Below are positions 50,605 through 60,000 of a stretch of DNA of 64,000 bases, piece after piece (position 1 is the stretch's first letter; the number at the start of each line of letters is the position of its first letter). Source of the stretch: Desulfarculales bacterium UBA696 (GTDB lineage: Bacteria > Desulfobacterota > Syntrophobacteria > Syntrophobacterales > Syntrophobacteraceae); the NCBI GenBank assembly GCA_002298995.1, contig DBMO01000072.1, positions 1 through 64,000 of the forward strand, in the 5' to 3' direction. A program made the position numbers and the translations under genes. The notes under the pieces are model-generated. The model ran no database searches, was not told the DNA's origin, and was given only the letters and a program-made list of their open reading frames with translations.

Positions 50605-52503
50605 TTGAAATCAATCCTCGCGCTCATGCTGCTGTTTCCACTGACCGGGGCGGTATTTCAAGCCCTGTTCGGGCGAAAAGTTGCGAGGCGCGTATCGGAG
50701 GCAGCAGCCTGTCTGGCTGTAGGTGGATCTTTTATGCTCGCCCTGGCCGCGTTTATTCTCGGATGGGGTGCCACATTCACTCTCAGCTTTTTCGAATGGA
50801 TAGCGGTAGATAGTTTTCGAGTCGCAGCGGACGTTTTATTTAACCCCCTCTCGGCCCTTATGGCCCTGATGGTGACCTTCGTCTCGACGATAATTCACAT
50901 ATACTCGGTCGGCTACATGCACGAGGACCGAGATTATACGCGGTATTTTTGCTACCTCAACATCTTCGTTTTTTCGATGCTGATAATCGCGCTGGCCGAC
51001 AATCTTGTGTTCTTGTTCGTCGGCTGGGAGGGCGTCGGGTTTTGTTCCTATGTACTGATCGGGTTCTGGTACTCGGATATTCCCAGGGCAACAGCAGGAC
51101 GTAAGGCATTTCTCTTGACGCGGATAGGCGACGTTGCTTTTGGAATCGCGATAGGTCTTTTCTTTGCCCGGTTCAACAGCACGGCGATTTCTTTCATAAA
51201 TGCTCATGCCGCCGAACTGGATGCCGGGGCGGCAACGATTTTTGGACTTCTGCTGCTATGGTCGGCAATGGGCAAATCGGCCCAGTTGCCGCTAACGGTC
51301 TGGCTGCCGGACGCCATGGCTGGTCCAACGCCGGTTTCTGCCCTGATCCACGCCGCAACGATGGTAACCGCCGGCGTTTACCTGCTGATGCGGCTATATC
51401 CGGTACTCTCCCTCTCTTCTACCGCCATGGCGGCCGTAGCGGGTGTGGGGATGGTGACGGCGCTATATGCCGCCCTTTCTGCCCTCGGGCAGCGCGATAT
51501 CAAGAAGGTCCTCGCCTACTCGACAATAAGCCAGCTCGGGTACATGTTCGTGGCCATTGGAGCAGGGGACATAATCGGGTCCATGGCATTCCTGCTTTCT
51601 CACGCATTCTATAAATCGCTCCTCTTCCTCTGCGCCGGGTGCATCCTTCATGCCCTGCACGAACAGGGTGACATTTTCATGATGGGCGGTCTCAAAGCCT
51701 ACATGCCGAAGGTGTTTTGGGTATTCCTTGCCGGTGCATTGTCCCTTGCGGCAATTCCAGCCACCGGCGGCTTTTGGAATAAGGACCGGCTGCTGCTTGC
51801 GATCCTGAATAACCCGGGTGATTTCTTCAATCTCATATGGCTGGGGGCGCTGGCTGCGTCGTTTCTCACCTCGTTATACACCTTCAGGCTCTTTTTTGCG
51901 GTGTTTGCAAAGCCGGTTGGGTTGGCGGTCGAAGAAGTGCGGCCCATCCCACGGATTATGACCGATACGCTCTGGCCGCTGGCCTTCCTTGGGCTCACCG
52001 CCGGGTATCTAAACCTATCGCCCGAATGGGGTGGAGACGAGTGGCTGGCTGGATACCTTGCCCACGTGCAGGGCGCGATCGAGCACATCGGGGCGGACCC
52101 CGCGCTTGAATCGCAAACGGCATTGTATGACTCAGCCCTGGCTTTGGCCGGAGTGGCTGTAGCCTACATGCTCCATGGACCCAGAGAGTTTTTTTCTTTC
52201 CGGCAGCTGGTTGAATGGTTTCGAGCGGCAAGCGGCGCGGCCCTGGCTGGGTTCTACCTTGACCGGTTCTACACCGTGATGATCGCTCGCCCTTACAAGA
52301 AGCTTTCAGAACTGCTCTGGGTCTATGCGGATGAAAAGATGCTGGATGGCGGCATCGTGGGCTCCGGCAGGACCTTGCCCGAGTTCGCTTCCGTACTCAG
52401 GCTCTGGACTACGGGACGAATTTCAACTTACCTCGGAATGCTTTTTCTGGGTTTTGCCGCGCTCGCATGCGGACTGGCGATAAGTTTTTACGTGGCTTTC
52501 TAG
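50605..52503 (+). CDS. nuoL: NADH-quinone oxidoreductase subunit L
   Basis: 632-residue antiporter-like proton-pumping subunit with about 15-16 helices. Family marks are FVGWEGVGFCSYVLIGFW near 134-151, PLTVWLPDAMAGPTPVSALIHAATMVTAGVYL near 228 (pump-lining Lys and His residues; quoted in parts as WLPDAMAGPTPVS and LIHAATMVTAG), and DIKKVLAYSTISQLGYM near 295. The C-terminal lateral helix region is retained. The start is a TTG at 50605, with AGAGGG seven bases upstream and four bases after nuoK. Confidence 0.95.
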   Translation: MKSILALMLLFPLTGAVFQALFGRKVARRVSEAAACLAVGGSFMLALAAFILGWGATFTLSFFEWIAVDSFRVAADVLFNPLSALMALMVTFVSTIIHIYSVGYMHEDRDYTRYFCYLNIFVFSMLIIALADNLVFLFVGWEGVGFCSYVLIGFWYSDIPRATAGRKAFLLTRIGDVAFGIAIGLFFARFNSTAISFINAHAAELDAGAATIFGLLLLWSAMGKSAQLPLTVWLPDAMAGPTPVSALIHAATMVTAGVYLLMRLYPVLSLSSTAMAAVAGVGMVTALYAALSALGQRDIKKVLAYSTISQLGYMFVAIGAGDIIGSMAFLLSHAFYKSLLFLCAGCILHALHEQGDIFMMGGLKAYMPKVFWVFLAGALSLAAIPATGGFWNKDRLLLAILNNPGDFFNLIWLGALAASFLTSLYTFRLFFAVFAKPVGLAVEEVRPIPRIMTDTLWPLAFLGLTAGYLNLSPEWGGDEWLAGYLAHVQGAIEHIGADPALESQTALYDSALALAGVAVAYMLHGPREFFSFRQLVEWFRAASGAALAGFYLDRFYTVMIARPYKKLSELLWVYADEKMLDGGIVGSGRTLPEFASVLRLWTTGRISTYLGMLFLGFAALACGLAISFYVAF

Positions 52504-52526
52504 GAGCAAGGGTGGAAGGCTAAAAC

Positions 52527-54014
52527 ATGCTGACGGTCATCATTTTTCTACCTTTCGCGGGGGCGATCGCTGCTCTGGCGCTCTGGCGCGAACCTAAAAT
52601 GTGCCGGCGGATGAGCCTTTGCGTAGCCCTTGCCGATCTACTCCTTGTCACCTCGCTTTTCTTTGCCGCCCTCAGGCCCTGTCCGGCCGGAAGCTGGCTG
52701 CTTCTCGAAGACCACTCCTGGATTGAAAGCCTTAATGTGAGGTACAGCCTGGGACTTGACGGCATCAGTCTTTTGCTGGTCCTTTTGACGGCGCTCCTTG
52801 GGGTCCTTTCCATTCTGGTATCCTGGAAACAAATAGATGAAAAGGTCGGCCTGTTCCATTTTTTCCTGCTCTCGATGCAGGCGGGCGTGATGGGCGTATT
52901 CCTGGCAACAGACCTTTTTCTATTCTACCTCTTCTGGGAGCTTCAGATAATCCCGATGTTTTTTATAATCGGGATCTGGGGGCACGCAGAAAGGATATTT
53001 GCAACCGTAAAATTCGTGATGTTTTCCATCGCGGGAAGCCTGCTGATGCTGGTTGCTCTTGTTTCGCTCTATATACTGCACGGGCAGGCAACCGGTCATT
53101 ACACCTTCTCGCTATTCATGCTGACCGGATTTCCTATGTCCAAGACAGCTGAACTCCTAATTTTTTCGGCCTTCCTGCTCGCATTCGCTATAAAGATTCC
53201 GGTTTTTCCCGTGCACACGTGGCTTCCAGACGCACATACCGAAGCTCCCACCGCCGGAAGCGTGATTCTTGCCGGGTTATTGCTCAAAACCGGGGCCTAC
53301 GCCGTGCTCCGTTTTGCATTTCCCCTTTTTCCGAATGCCGCGTTTGCATCCGTTCCATTTCTAATAGCTGTCGGGCTGATCGGACTTTTTTACGCCTCTT
53401 GGATAGCCTTTGCGCAGCGCGACATGAAAAGGCTCGTCGCCTATTCGAGCATCGCGCACATGGGACTGATCGTGATTGGCCTGGCTGTCTGGAACCGGAT
53501 CACTGTTTCGGGCGCGGTGCTGCAGATGATAAACCACGGGATAACCACCTCGGCCCTTTTTATCCTGGTGGGGATGCTCGATGAGCGCACGCGAACGCGC
53601 GACCTCTCCGAGATGGGCGGCATCTGGACCCGCATGCCGATTTTCAGTGCTTTTTTCCTGCTTTTCGCAATGTCATCCATCGGGCTTCCGGGCCTGAATA
53701 ATTTCATCGGCGAAATACTGATCCTGGCAGGGGCCTTCGCTACACATCCAGGCGCCGCGGTGATCGCATTCGGCGGGATGGTGGTTACCCTGGTCTATAT
53801 TTTGCGGCTTGTGCAGGAAACTTTATACGGAGTGCCGAGGCGGGAATTCGCTGAAATGTGTGACCTCAGCGGCCGCGAGGCGGCAATTTTAGTCCCGCTG
53901 GCATTGGCGGTGCTGGCGATCGGGTTTTACCCCGGCCCGGTATTGGATCTCCTGCAGGGCCCGATACATTCGATCGTTGGAGTTGGGGTCGGCAGAATGG
54001 CGGCATTGCCGTGA
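52527..54014 (+). CDS. nuoM: NADH-quinone oxidoreductase subunit M
   Basis: 495-residue proton-pumping subunit. The conserved loops PVFPVHTWLPDAHTEAPTAGSV (parts FPVHTWLPDAH and EAPTAGSVILAG, about 228-248), DMKRLVAYSSIAHMG near 300 and the acidic FWELQIIPMFFIIGIWG near 136 are present. GGAAGG is eight bases before the ATG at 52527. It lies 23 bases after nuoL. Confidence 0.95.
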   Translation: MLTVIIFLPFAGAIAALALWREPKMCRRMSLCVALADLLLVTSLFFAALRPCPAGSWLLLEDHSWIESLNVRYSLGLDGISLLLVLLTALLGVLSILVSWKQIDEKVGLFHFFLLSMQAGVMGVFLATDLFLFYLFWELQIIPMFFIIGIWGHAERIFATVKFVMFSIAGSLLMLVALVSLYILHGQATGHYTFSLFMLTGFPMSKTAELLIFSAFLLAFAIKIPVFPVHTWLPDAHTEAPTAGSVILAGLLLKTGAYAVLRFAFPLFPNAAFASVPFLIAVGLIGLFYASWIAFAQRDMKRLVAYSSIAHMGLIVIGLAVWNRITVSGAVLQMINHGITTSALFILVGMLDERTRTRDLSEMGGIWTRMPIFSAFFLLFAMSSIGLPGLNNFIGEILILAGAFATHPGAAVIAFGGMVVTLVYILRLVQETLYGVPRREFAEMCDLSGREAAILVPLALAVLAIGFYPGPVLDLLQGPIHSIVGVGVGRMAALP

Positions 54015-54044
54015 AAAAGCCACCAACAGCGAGGTTGATGAGCG

Positions 54045-55472
54045 ATGCCGGCTGACTGGGTGATTCTTCTTCCATACATCTTCCTGGCCGGCGGAGGCCT
54101 CTTTATCTTTTGCGCCGCGATTTTGCGGCCCGATGCGTCTGGACTCTACTTTGCGATTGCCCTGATCGCCGTTGTGGTGGCTGGGATTGCAGCGGCTTTA
54201 CATCCTCCGGGCATCAGTTTTGGCGGCATGATAGATGCCGGCGGCTACGCCAGGTTTTTTGCGGTTTTGGTCTGCGTTGTTGCAAGCTTTACTCTTCTTT
54301 TATCACTCAGGTATGCCCAAAAAAGGGGAATAGCAGGCGACGAATACTTCGCCCTCATCCTTTTCGCGGCCCTTGGCATGTGTCTTACGGCAAGCGCGAC
54401 TAACTGGATCGTTTTCTTTCTCGGTCTCGAGCTGCTATCCATATCGCTCTACGTGCTAATCGGATCGTCCCATGACGAGCCGGCGTCGAACGAGGCGGCG
54501 CTCAAGTACTTCATCATGGGATCGGTGGCGAGCGGATTCTTTACGTTCGGGGTTGCCCTGCTCTTTACCGCAACGGGTTCCCTGGATATTGCCACTAGCC
54601 TTGCAAAGATACCACCCGATTCCGCGGCGCTCGCCCTGCTTGGCCTTGGCCTGATTGCTGCCGGGATAGGTTTCAAGGTCTCTATCGTCCCGTTTCATCT
54701 CTGGACCCCAGATGTCTATCAGGGGGCGCCCGCGCCCATTACCGCCTTTCTCTCGACCGGTTCAAAAGTTGCCCTTTTCGCCGCGCTGCTACGGTTTTCC
54801 CTTGTTATGTCGCCGGAGCTTTTCTCCTATGTGACTCCGATTTTGTGGGGGCTTGCCGCTCTTACCATGATTGTCGGAAATATTACCGCGCTTGCGCAGA
54901 CGCATATCAAGCGGCTTCTTGCCTATTCTTCCATTGCCCAGATGGGATATGTGCTGATGGCCCTGCTCTCCGTAAAGCATGAGGGCGGTTCGGCGGTGGT
55001 GTTCTACCTTGCCGCCTATGCCGTTATGGACCTCGGGGCGTTCGGAACCGTGGCGCTTCTTTCACGGGGCGGGTCGGATCTCGATGCAGTGCGGGATTAT
55101 CAGGGAATAGGGTATTCCAATCCATGGGCCTCGGCCCTTCTTGCGGTCTGTCTTCTCTCCCTTGCCGGCCTGCCGCCTACAGCGGGATTTATTGGAAAAA
55201 TCATAATCTTTAAGTCGGTGGTCGGCGCGGGATTCATCTACCTGGCGATTATCGGCATCCTGAGCGCTATTGTTTCCGTCTACTTTTACCTGAGTGTAAT
55301 CGTGACGATGTTCATGAAGCCCGAAGAAGTTCCGGCGGGCGCAGCTGTTCGCGTAGATACGCTGGGTGCGGCGCTTAGCGGGTGCATACTCCTTGCGGTA
55401 ATACTGCTTGGTATTATTCCCTCTCCGCTGTTATCGCTGATCGAAAGTGTCCTGTACTCCTTCAGGATTTGA
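54045..55472 (+). CDS. nuoN: NADH-quinone oxidoreductase subunit N
   Basis: 475-residue proton-pumping subunit. The family loops VPFHLWTPDVYQGAPAPITAF (parts VPFHLWTPDVYQGAP and APITAFLS, about 212-233), HIKRLLAYSSIAQMGYVL near 288 and LELLSISLYVLIG near 127 are intact. It is the last nuo gene. The next gene (ROK kinase) begins only 28 bases later, so transcription may continue into the sugar genes. Confidence 0.95.
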   Translation: MPADWVILLPYIFLAGGGLFIFCAAILRPDASGLYFAIALIAVVVAGIAAALHPPGISFGGMIDAGGYARFFAVLVCVVASFTLLLSLRYAQKRGIAGDEYFALILFAALGMCLTASATNWIVFFLGLELLSISLYVLIGSSHDEPASNEAALKYFIMGSVASGFFTFGVALLFTATGSLDIATSLAKIPPDSAALALLGLGLIAAGIGFKVSIVPFHLWTPDVYQGAPAPITAFLSTGSKVALFAALLRFSLVMSPELFSYVTPILWGLAALTMIVGNITALAQTHIKRLLAYSSIAQMGYVLMALLSVKHEGGSAVVFYLAAYAVMDLGAFGTVALLSRGGSDLDAVRDYQGIGYSNPWASALLAVCLLSLAGLPPTAGFIGKIIIFKSVVGAGFIYLAIIGILSAIVSVYFYLSVIVTMFMKPEEVPAGAAVRVDTLGAALSGCILLAVILLGIIPSPLLSLIESVLYSFRI

Positions 55473-55500
55473 TTGGCGCGGTAAGAGCGGCAAGATTTGG

Positions 55501-56472
55501 ATGTTTAGAATGAATACGGCCAATTTCGCTATAGGCGTCGATCTCGGCGGAACCAAGATAGCCCTTGGCAGGGTTGATGCCAAGGGGCGCGTGCTGGAGA
55601 TGCTGCGGATCGAGACCCAGGCAGGAATTGGGCCGGCCGAGATTATTCGACGGATCGAAAAGGGGGTGGCGCAGCTAATACGAGGTGGCGGAAAGACAGC
55701 AGGTATCGGGATCGGGGTTGCAGGTCAGGTCGAAGCGGGCACGGGCACGGTTATTTTTGCGCCAAATCTCGATTGGCATGACGTGGCTCTTGGATCGGAA
55801 TTGGAGAAGAAGCTGGGGCTTCATGTTGCGGTCACCAACGACGTCCGCGCCGCATTACTGGGTGAGTGGCTTTTCGGCGCCGGGCGGGGCGCCGGCGACC
55901 TCCTTTGTATTTTCGTCGGTACCGGAATCGGGGGCGGGATAGTATCGGGAGGGGCGTTGCTTGAAGGATGCAGCAATACTGCCGGGGAGATCGGGCATAT
56001 AACCGTCGATTTGCACGGACCGATCTGCAGTTGCGGAAACCGCGGCTGCATGGAAGCCATTGCCGGTGGTTGGGCAATATCCAAGAGGGCCAAAGAAATG
56101 GTCAGGACTCATCCCATTGCCGGCGCCCCCATACTCAAGATGGCCGGTGGAATTATGGATGATATCAGCGCCCGCGCTGTCATACAGTCATTTTATGCGG
56201 GAGACCCTCTTGCGCGGGAAATTATTGACGATGCGGCGGAGGCGCTGGCCGCTGGAATTTCTAGCCTGGTCAATACTCTCAATCCGTGCCGCATAGTGCT
56301 TGGAGGAGGAATAATCGAGGGAATGCCGGAGATGGTTGCCCGAGTCGAGCAGGCCGTAAGAGAGCGCGCCCTCGAAGCAGCCGCAAAGAAACTCACCATA
56401 CTGCCGTCACAGCTTGGGACCGACGCCGGAGTGATCGGCGCCGCAATGCTCGCAATGAGGGCCAAGCCGTAG
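55501..56472 (+). CDS. ROK-family sugar kinase (glucokinase type)
   Basis: 323 residues. The phosphate-binding GVDLGGTKIALG is near residue 11. The catalytic aspartate lies in VTNDVRAALLGE near 115, and GTGIGGGIV is near 139. The ROK zinc motif CSCGNRGCMEAIAG lies near 177-190. It phosphorylates glucose or another hexose with ATP, or is a repressor relative; the lack of a helix-turn-helix favours a kinase. Two ATGs (55501, 55510) are equally possible. It is 28 bases after nuoN and upstream of the phosphoglucose isomerase gene. Confidence 0.9.
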   Translation: MFRMNTANFAIGVDLGGTKIALGRVDAKGRVLEMLRIETQAGIGPAEIIRRIEKGVAQLIRGGGKTAGIGIGVAGQVEAGTGTVIFAPNLDWHDVALGSELEKKLGLHVAVTNDVRAALLGEWLFGAGRGAGDLLCIFVGTGIGGGIVSGGALLEGCSNTAGEIGHITVDLHGPICSCGNRGCMEAIAGGWAISKRAKEMVRTHPIAGAPILKMAGGIMDDISARAVIQSFYAGDPLAREIIDDAAEALAAGISSLVNTLNPCRIVLGGGIIEGMPEMVARVEQAVRERALEAAAKKLTILPSQLGTDAGVIGAAMLAMRAKP

Positions 56473-56540
56473 GCGCCAGGAAAACCAATTGCGCCGGGTC
56501 GGGCGCGCGTATATGATTGCAGGCCGTAAATGTCTTTTCA

Positions 56541-56660
56541 CCACGAAGAAAACGAAGTACACAAAGAAAAGCCGAGATAAGCGCGGGTGGGCACCTTGGG
56601 GACTGGGTAGCAGACCCTTTTACCCTGCCGGTTTTTGATCACCCTTCGTGCTCTTCGTGG
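56541..56660. repeat. CCACGAAG-type inverted repeat with internal GGTGGGCAC
   Basis: Arms CCACGAAGAAAACGAAG (56541-56557) and CTTCGTGCTCTTCGTGG (56644-56660) match at 15 of 17 positions. GGTGGGCAC (56586-56594) lies inside. The unit is a dispersed intergenic repeat type found in many bacterial genomes and sits between the ROK kinase and the isomerase genes. Confidence 0.65.
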
Positions 56661-56685
56661 GGGGAATAACAATTAGGAGAAACGG

Positions 56686-58392
56686 ATGGTACTTGGAGGA
56701 ATTGAGGCCAGCCTTAAGGGGTTCGAGGCGGAGGTTGGCAAGGCGATAAACGGGCTTGATGAGGCTCGCTTCAGTGACCGGCTATGGAATAAAGATCCCA
56801 CTCTGTGGAAGATGGAGGCCGACCAGCAAAAGATCATTTCGAACTCGCTCGGTTGGCTGGAATCTCCCAGAAAAATATTACCCGATATCGATAACCTCCT
56901 GTCGTTTGCTTCAGAGCTGAAGGGTTCGGGAATCCGCCACGTGCTCCACATGGGGATGGGGGGGAGCAGTCTTGCGCCGCTCGTCTTGCTAAAGACATTG
57001 GGGTCGCAGTCTCGCGGCCTGCCTCTGGAAGTGCTCGACACCACAAACCCTGCCGACATACTTGCCGTCGAGCGTAGACTGCCGCTGACAGACACTTTTT
57101 TCATCGAGGCGAGTAAATCCGGAACGACCATCGAGAGCCGCTCCCTGGGGGAATATTTCTATCATAAACTTGAGGGGCTAAAGACAAAGACCGCGGGCCG
57201 GAATTTCGCCGTTATAACCGATCCTGGCTCGATGTTGGAAAAGCTCGCCGTCGAGCGTTCATTTCGGAAGATATTTTTGAATTACCCCGACATCGGGGGC
57301 CGCTATTCCGCCCTATCTTATTTCGGGCTAGTCCCGGCCGCACTTATGGGAATAGATGTTTCCGGCCTGCTTGAAAGGGTTTACCTGATGATGGCTGCCT
57401 GCGGGCCCGGTGTGCCTGTTGCCGCAAATCCCGGGGCCGCGCTCGGTGCCGCCATCGGAGCTTTGGCGCTTCAAGGCTTAAACAAGCTGACTTTCGTCAT
57501 GCCCGATGCAATAGGCTCACTTGGGATGTGGCTCGAACAGCTCATCGCTGAAAGCACGGGAAAAGACGGGGTTGGCGTTGTGCCCATTGCGGAGGCGACG
57601 GCAGGTCCACCGGAGGTTTACTCGAATGACCGGCTGTTCGTCGAGTTCAGGATTCAAAATGAGCCTGACTCGGCTCTGGAAGCGCGGGTTGACGCTCTCC
57701 GCGCCGCGGGGAAGCCGGTAATTACCATTTTGATGCGTGACAGGCTTGATATCGGGGCGCAGTTTTTCCTCTGGGAAGTAGCGACTGCGACAGCCGGGGC
57801 CGTGCTGCGGATAAATCCGTTCGACCAGCCAAACGTACAGGAGACAAAAACACTTACCGGAAAAATACTCGAAGAGGTAAAGCGCGAGGGCAGGGTGCCC
57901 GAGGCCCCGATGGAACTGGCCGAGGGGCCGCTTCGACTCTACCGGGCCGGCGGCGCATCGAGCGTTCGGCAGGCCCTTTCTCTTTTCTTCGACCAGGGTG
58001 CACCCGGCGACTATGCCGTTTTGCTGGCCTATCTGAGTGAAAACCAGGCGACCGTTGAGGCGCTCGAAAGCCTTGGTGGCCTGATCCGGGACAGGCTTCG
58101 AATGGCGACCGGTATCGGCTTCGGTCCGCGATACCTGCACTCCACCGGCCAACTCCATAAGGGCGGCCCTAATACCGGGCTTTTCCTTCTGCTGACCTCG
58201 GATTTAGCCGAAGACGCCCCTATGCCGGGGCAGCCTTATACATTTGGGATGCTGCTGCGGGCGCAGGCCCTCGGCGATTTCGAGGCGCTAAGGAAGCATC
58301 GTGGAAGAGTTATAAGAATACACCTTGCGGGAAGCGCCCCAGAAGCAGTAAAAGCTCTCGAAGAGGAATTGAAGGCGATTCTTCCACGGTAG
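56686..58392 (+). CDS. pgi: Glucose-6-phosphate isomerase of the transaldolase-fusion type
   Basis: 568 residues. The SIS-type isomerase core has GMGGSSLAP near 87, the LDTTNPADI segment near 112, EASKSGTTIESRS near 140 (phosphate-binding) and YSALSYFGLVPAALMG near 205. The remainder, including the KTLTGKILEEVKREG and GPRYLHSTGQLHKGG regions, resembles the isomerase half of bifunctional transaldolase/phosphoglucose isomerases. No transaldolase domain is attached. It interconverts glucose-6-P and fructose-6-P. AGGAG lies eight bases before the ATG at 56686. Confidence 0.88.
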   Translation: MVLGGIEASLKGFEAEVGKAINGLDEARFSDRLWNKDPTLWKMEADQQKIISNSLGWLESPRKILPDIDNLLSFASELKGSGIRHVLHMGMGGSSLAPLVLLKTLGSQSRGLPLEVLDTTNPADILAVERRLPLTDTFFIEASKSGTTIESRSLGEYFYHKLEGLKTKTAGRNFAVITDPGSMLEKLAVERSFRKIFLNYPDIGGRYSALSYFGLVPAALMGIDVSGLLERVYLMMAACGPGVPVAANPGAALGAAIGALALQGLNKLTFVMPDAIGSLGMWLEQLIAESTGKDGVGVVPIAEATAGPPEVYSNDRLFVEFRIQNEPDSALEARVDALRAAGKPVITILMRDRLDIGAQFFLWEVATATAGAVLRINPFDQPNVQETKTLTGKILEEVKREGRVPEAPMELAEGPLRLYRAGGASSVRQALSLFFDQGAPGDYAVLLAYLSENQATVEALESLGGLIRDRLRMATGIGFGPRYLHSTGQLHKGGPNTGLFLLLTSDLAEDAPMPGQPYTFGMLLRAQALGDFEALRKHRGRVIRIHLAGSAPEAVKALEEELKAILPR

Positions 58393-58473
58393 GTAGAGCT
58401 GTGCCGGGGGCAACCGGGTTTGGCTCGCGTTTTTAAAGGTGCAATTCTATCATTAACCAAGCTGGAATGGGCC

Positions 58474-59124
58474 ATGATGAAAAAGCTTGCAGCATCCATA
58501 CTTTCCGCCGATTTCGGCAAGCTTGCCGAGGATGTTGCGGCAGTCGAAGCTGCCGGAGCGGACTGGATTCACGTTGACGTAATGGACGGCCATTTCGTCC
58601 CGAACATAACAATCGGGCCTGAAGTGGTCCGGGCGATTCGAAAGGCGACAAGCCTGCCGTTGGACGTGCACCTCATGATCGAAAAACCTGGGCGATACTT
58701 CAAAGATTTTATAGATGCGGGGGCGAATTGGCTAGGCGTCCACATCGAGGCCTGTACGCATCTCCACCGGTCCATCCAGCAGATAAAGGAAATGGGGGCA
58801 AAGGCAGTGGTTGCCCTCAACCCGGCGACCCCTGTTTCGCTGATCGAACCGGTACTGCCGGATATTGATATGGTTTTGTTGATGACTGTGAACCCAGGGT
58901 TTGGCGGCCAGGCTTTCATACGGAGCATGCTGCCCAAGATACGTCAGTGCCGCGCAATGATTGACGGGGCCGGGCTGTCCACGCTGCTGGAGGTGGACGG
59001 AGGGGTCAACGGGCAAACCGTCGGAGAGCTTGCAGAAGCTGGAGTGGATGTATTTGTGGCAGGATCGGCTGTGTTCAAAGGAAATTTCCGGGAGAACATA
59101 AAGGAGTTGAAGCGATTCATCTAA
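58474..59124 (+). CDS. rpe: Ribulose-phosphate 3-epimerase
   Basis: 216 residues. TIM-barrel motifs SILSADFGKL near 8, WIHVDVMDGHFVPNI near 31, LDVHLMIEKP near 65, MTVNPGFGGQAFI near 137 and LEVDGGVN near 171 supply the metal ligands and acid/base residues. It interconverts ribulose-5-P and xylulose-5-P in the pentose phosphate pathway. Two adjacent ATGs (58474, 58477); the upstream reading to 58420 lacks an RBS. It lies 81 bases after the isomerase gene and likely shares its transcript. Confidence 0.95.
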   Translation: MMKKLAASILSADFGKLAEDVAAVEAAGADWIHVDVMDGHFVPNITIGPEVVRAIRKATSLPLDVHLMIEKPGRYFKDFIDAGANWLGVHIEACTHLHRSIQQIKEMGAKAVVALNPATPVSLIEPVLPDIDMVLLMTVNPGFGGQAFIRSMLPKIRQCRAMIDGAGLSTLLEVDGGVNGQTVGELAEAGVDVFVAGSAVFKGNFRENIKELKRFI

Positions 59125-59125
59125 A

Positions 59126-59141
59126 ATTCGGACCACCGAAT
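59126..59141. terminator. Short hairpin between convergent rpe and small membrane protein gene
   Basis: Arms ATTCGG (59126-59131) and CCGAAT (59136-59141) pair around ACCA, followed by CACTTTT on the plus strand. It overlaps the stop codon of the convergent gene. It is a weak candidate for ending the rpe transcript. Confidence 0.4.
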
Positions 59142-59578
59142 CACTTTTGCAGCAGTTTCTCGAAAACAGCCCGCATGCAGGACAAAACGAGATTGGTGGA
59201 AAGGATTGCAATAGCCAGAGTGAAGCTGGCCGTAGCAAACATTTTGGCGCGCCTCCCGAACTGGATTTTGGTATCCTTGATGACCCTCATTCCCGCGGGC
59301 GGAAACCTGCCTGCTCCCAGTATCCTCATTCCCAGGTCCGCGAAATAGAGTGCCAGTGCTAGCGATAGGACTGCATTAACTACTCGAACCGTGGTCAGCA
59401 GCGAATCGAACATATTCAGCGCCTGCATCTGGTCCGACCGGCTCACCTGAACTATTTGATCCAAATATTTAGATACACCCATTATGAACAGGGCGCAGGC
59501 CAGGGAAAAGATTACAATTCCGAACAGGACCTGTTGCCTCAGCAGCTTATCGGCTCGAACAATCCCATTTTCTTCCAT
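59141..59578 (-). CDS. Small membrane protein, unknown function
   Basis: 145 residues with three hydrophobic segments (about 15-35, 60-85, 115-137) and a basic loop MRVIKDTKIQFGRRAKM between the last two. No family named with confidence. It is reminiscent of the two- to four-helix UPF0114/DUF proteins. Start at the ATG 59578; the frame continues upstream to 59614 without a better RBS. It follows the 110-residue gene on the same strand after 42 bases and may share its transcript. Confidence 0.65.
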   Translation of the reverse strand: MEENGIVRADKLLRQQVLFGIVIFSLACALFIMGVSKYLDQIVQVSRSDQMQALNMFDSLLTTVRVVNAVLSLALALYFADLGMRILGAGRFPPAGMRVIKDTKIQFGRRAKMFATASFTLAIAILSTNLVLSCMRAVFEKLLQK

Positions 59579-59620
59579 GTTTTGCACTCTTCGCCAGATT
59601 CCTCTTTTACCCAATAACTA

Positions 59621-59953
59621 TCAAATGTCGATATCAAGCTCGCCCAGCATTTTGTCCGCGTAGTCCAATATGTAGTCGCGCTGCCTGCTGTCGGCGTAGC
59701 GAATGCAACTGCAGCGCAAAATCTGCCGGCTTCGGATGAGCAATTCGAAATCCACCCTGTCCTCCGAGAGATTAACGGCGAAGTAGAAAGGGGGGCATTC
59801 CGGGTGTTCCTTCTGGGTATCGGTATAAAGATCCTCTGGGATGTTGAGCCAGAAAACATCGCTGAATACGGTCGCATCGGCGTTCTTCTTCAAGAACTCG
59901 TGAATCCGTTGATGGTCTTCTTCTCTCAGCTGGTCGATCACGTATTGCTTCAT
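59621..59953 (-). CDS. Hypothetical 110-residue protein
   Basis: Soluble, acidic, with aromatic-rich HPECPPFYFAVNLSED near 49 and a cysteine pair in ILRCSCIRYAD near 78. No signal peptide. No family recognised. The GGAACTCC before the ATG at 59953 is a fair RBS. It sits 47 bases downstream of the TupB-like permease gene on the same strand. Confidence 0.6.
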   Translation of the reverse strand: MKQYVIDQLREEDHQRIHEFLKKNADATVFSDVFWLNIPEDLYTDTQKEHPECPPFYFAVNLSEDRVDFELLIRSRQILRCSCIRYADSRQRDYILDYADKMLGELDIDI

Positions 59954-60000
59954 GGAGTTCCTTTTAGGCTCTGTTGGAGTAGAGACGAAATCGCGCCACT

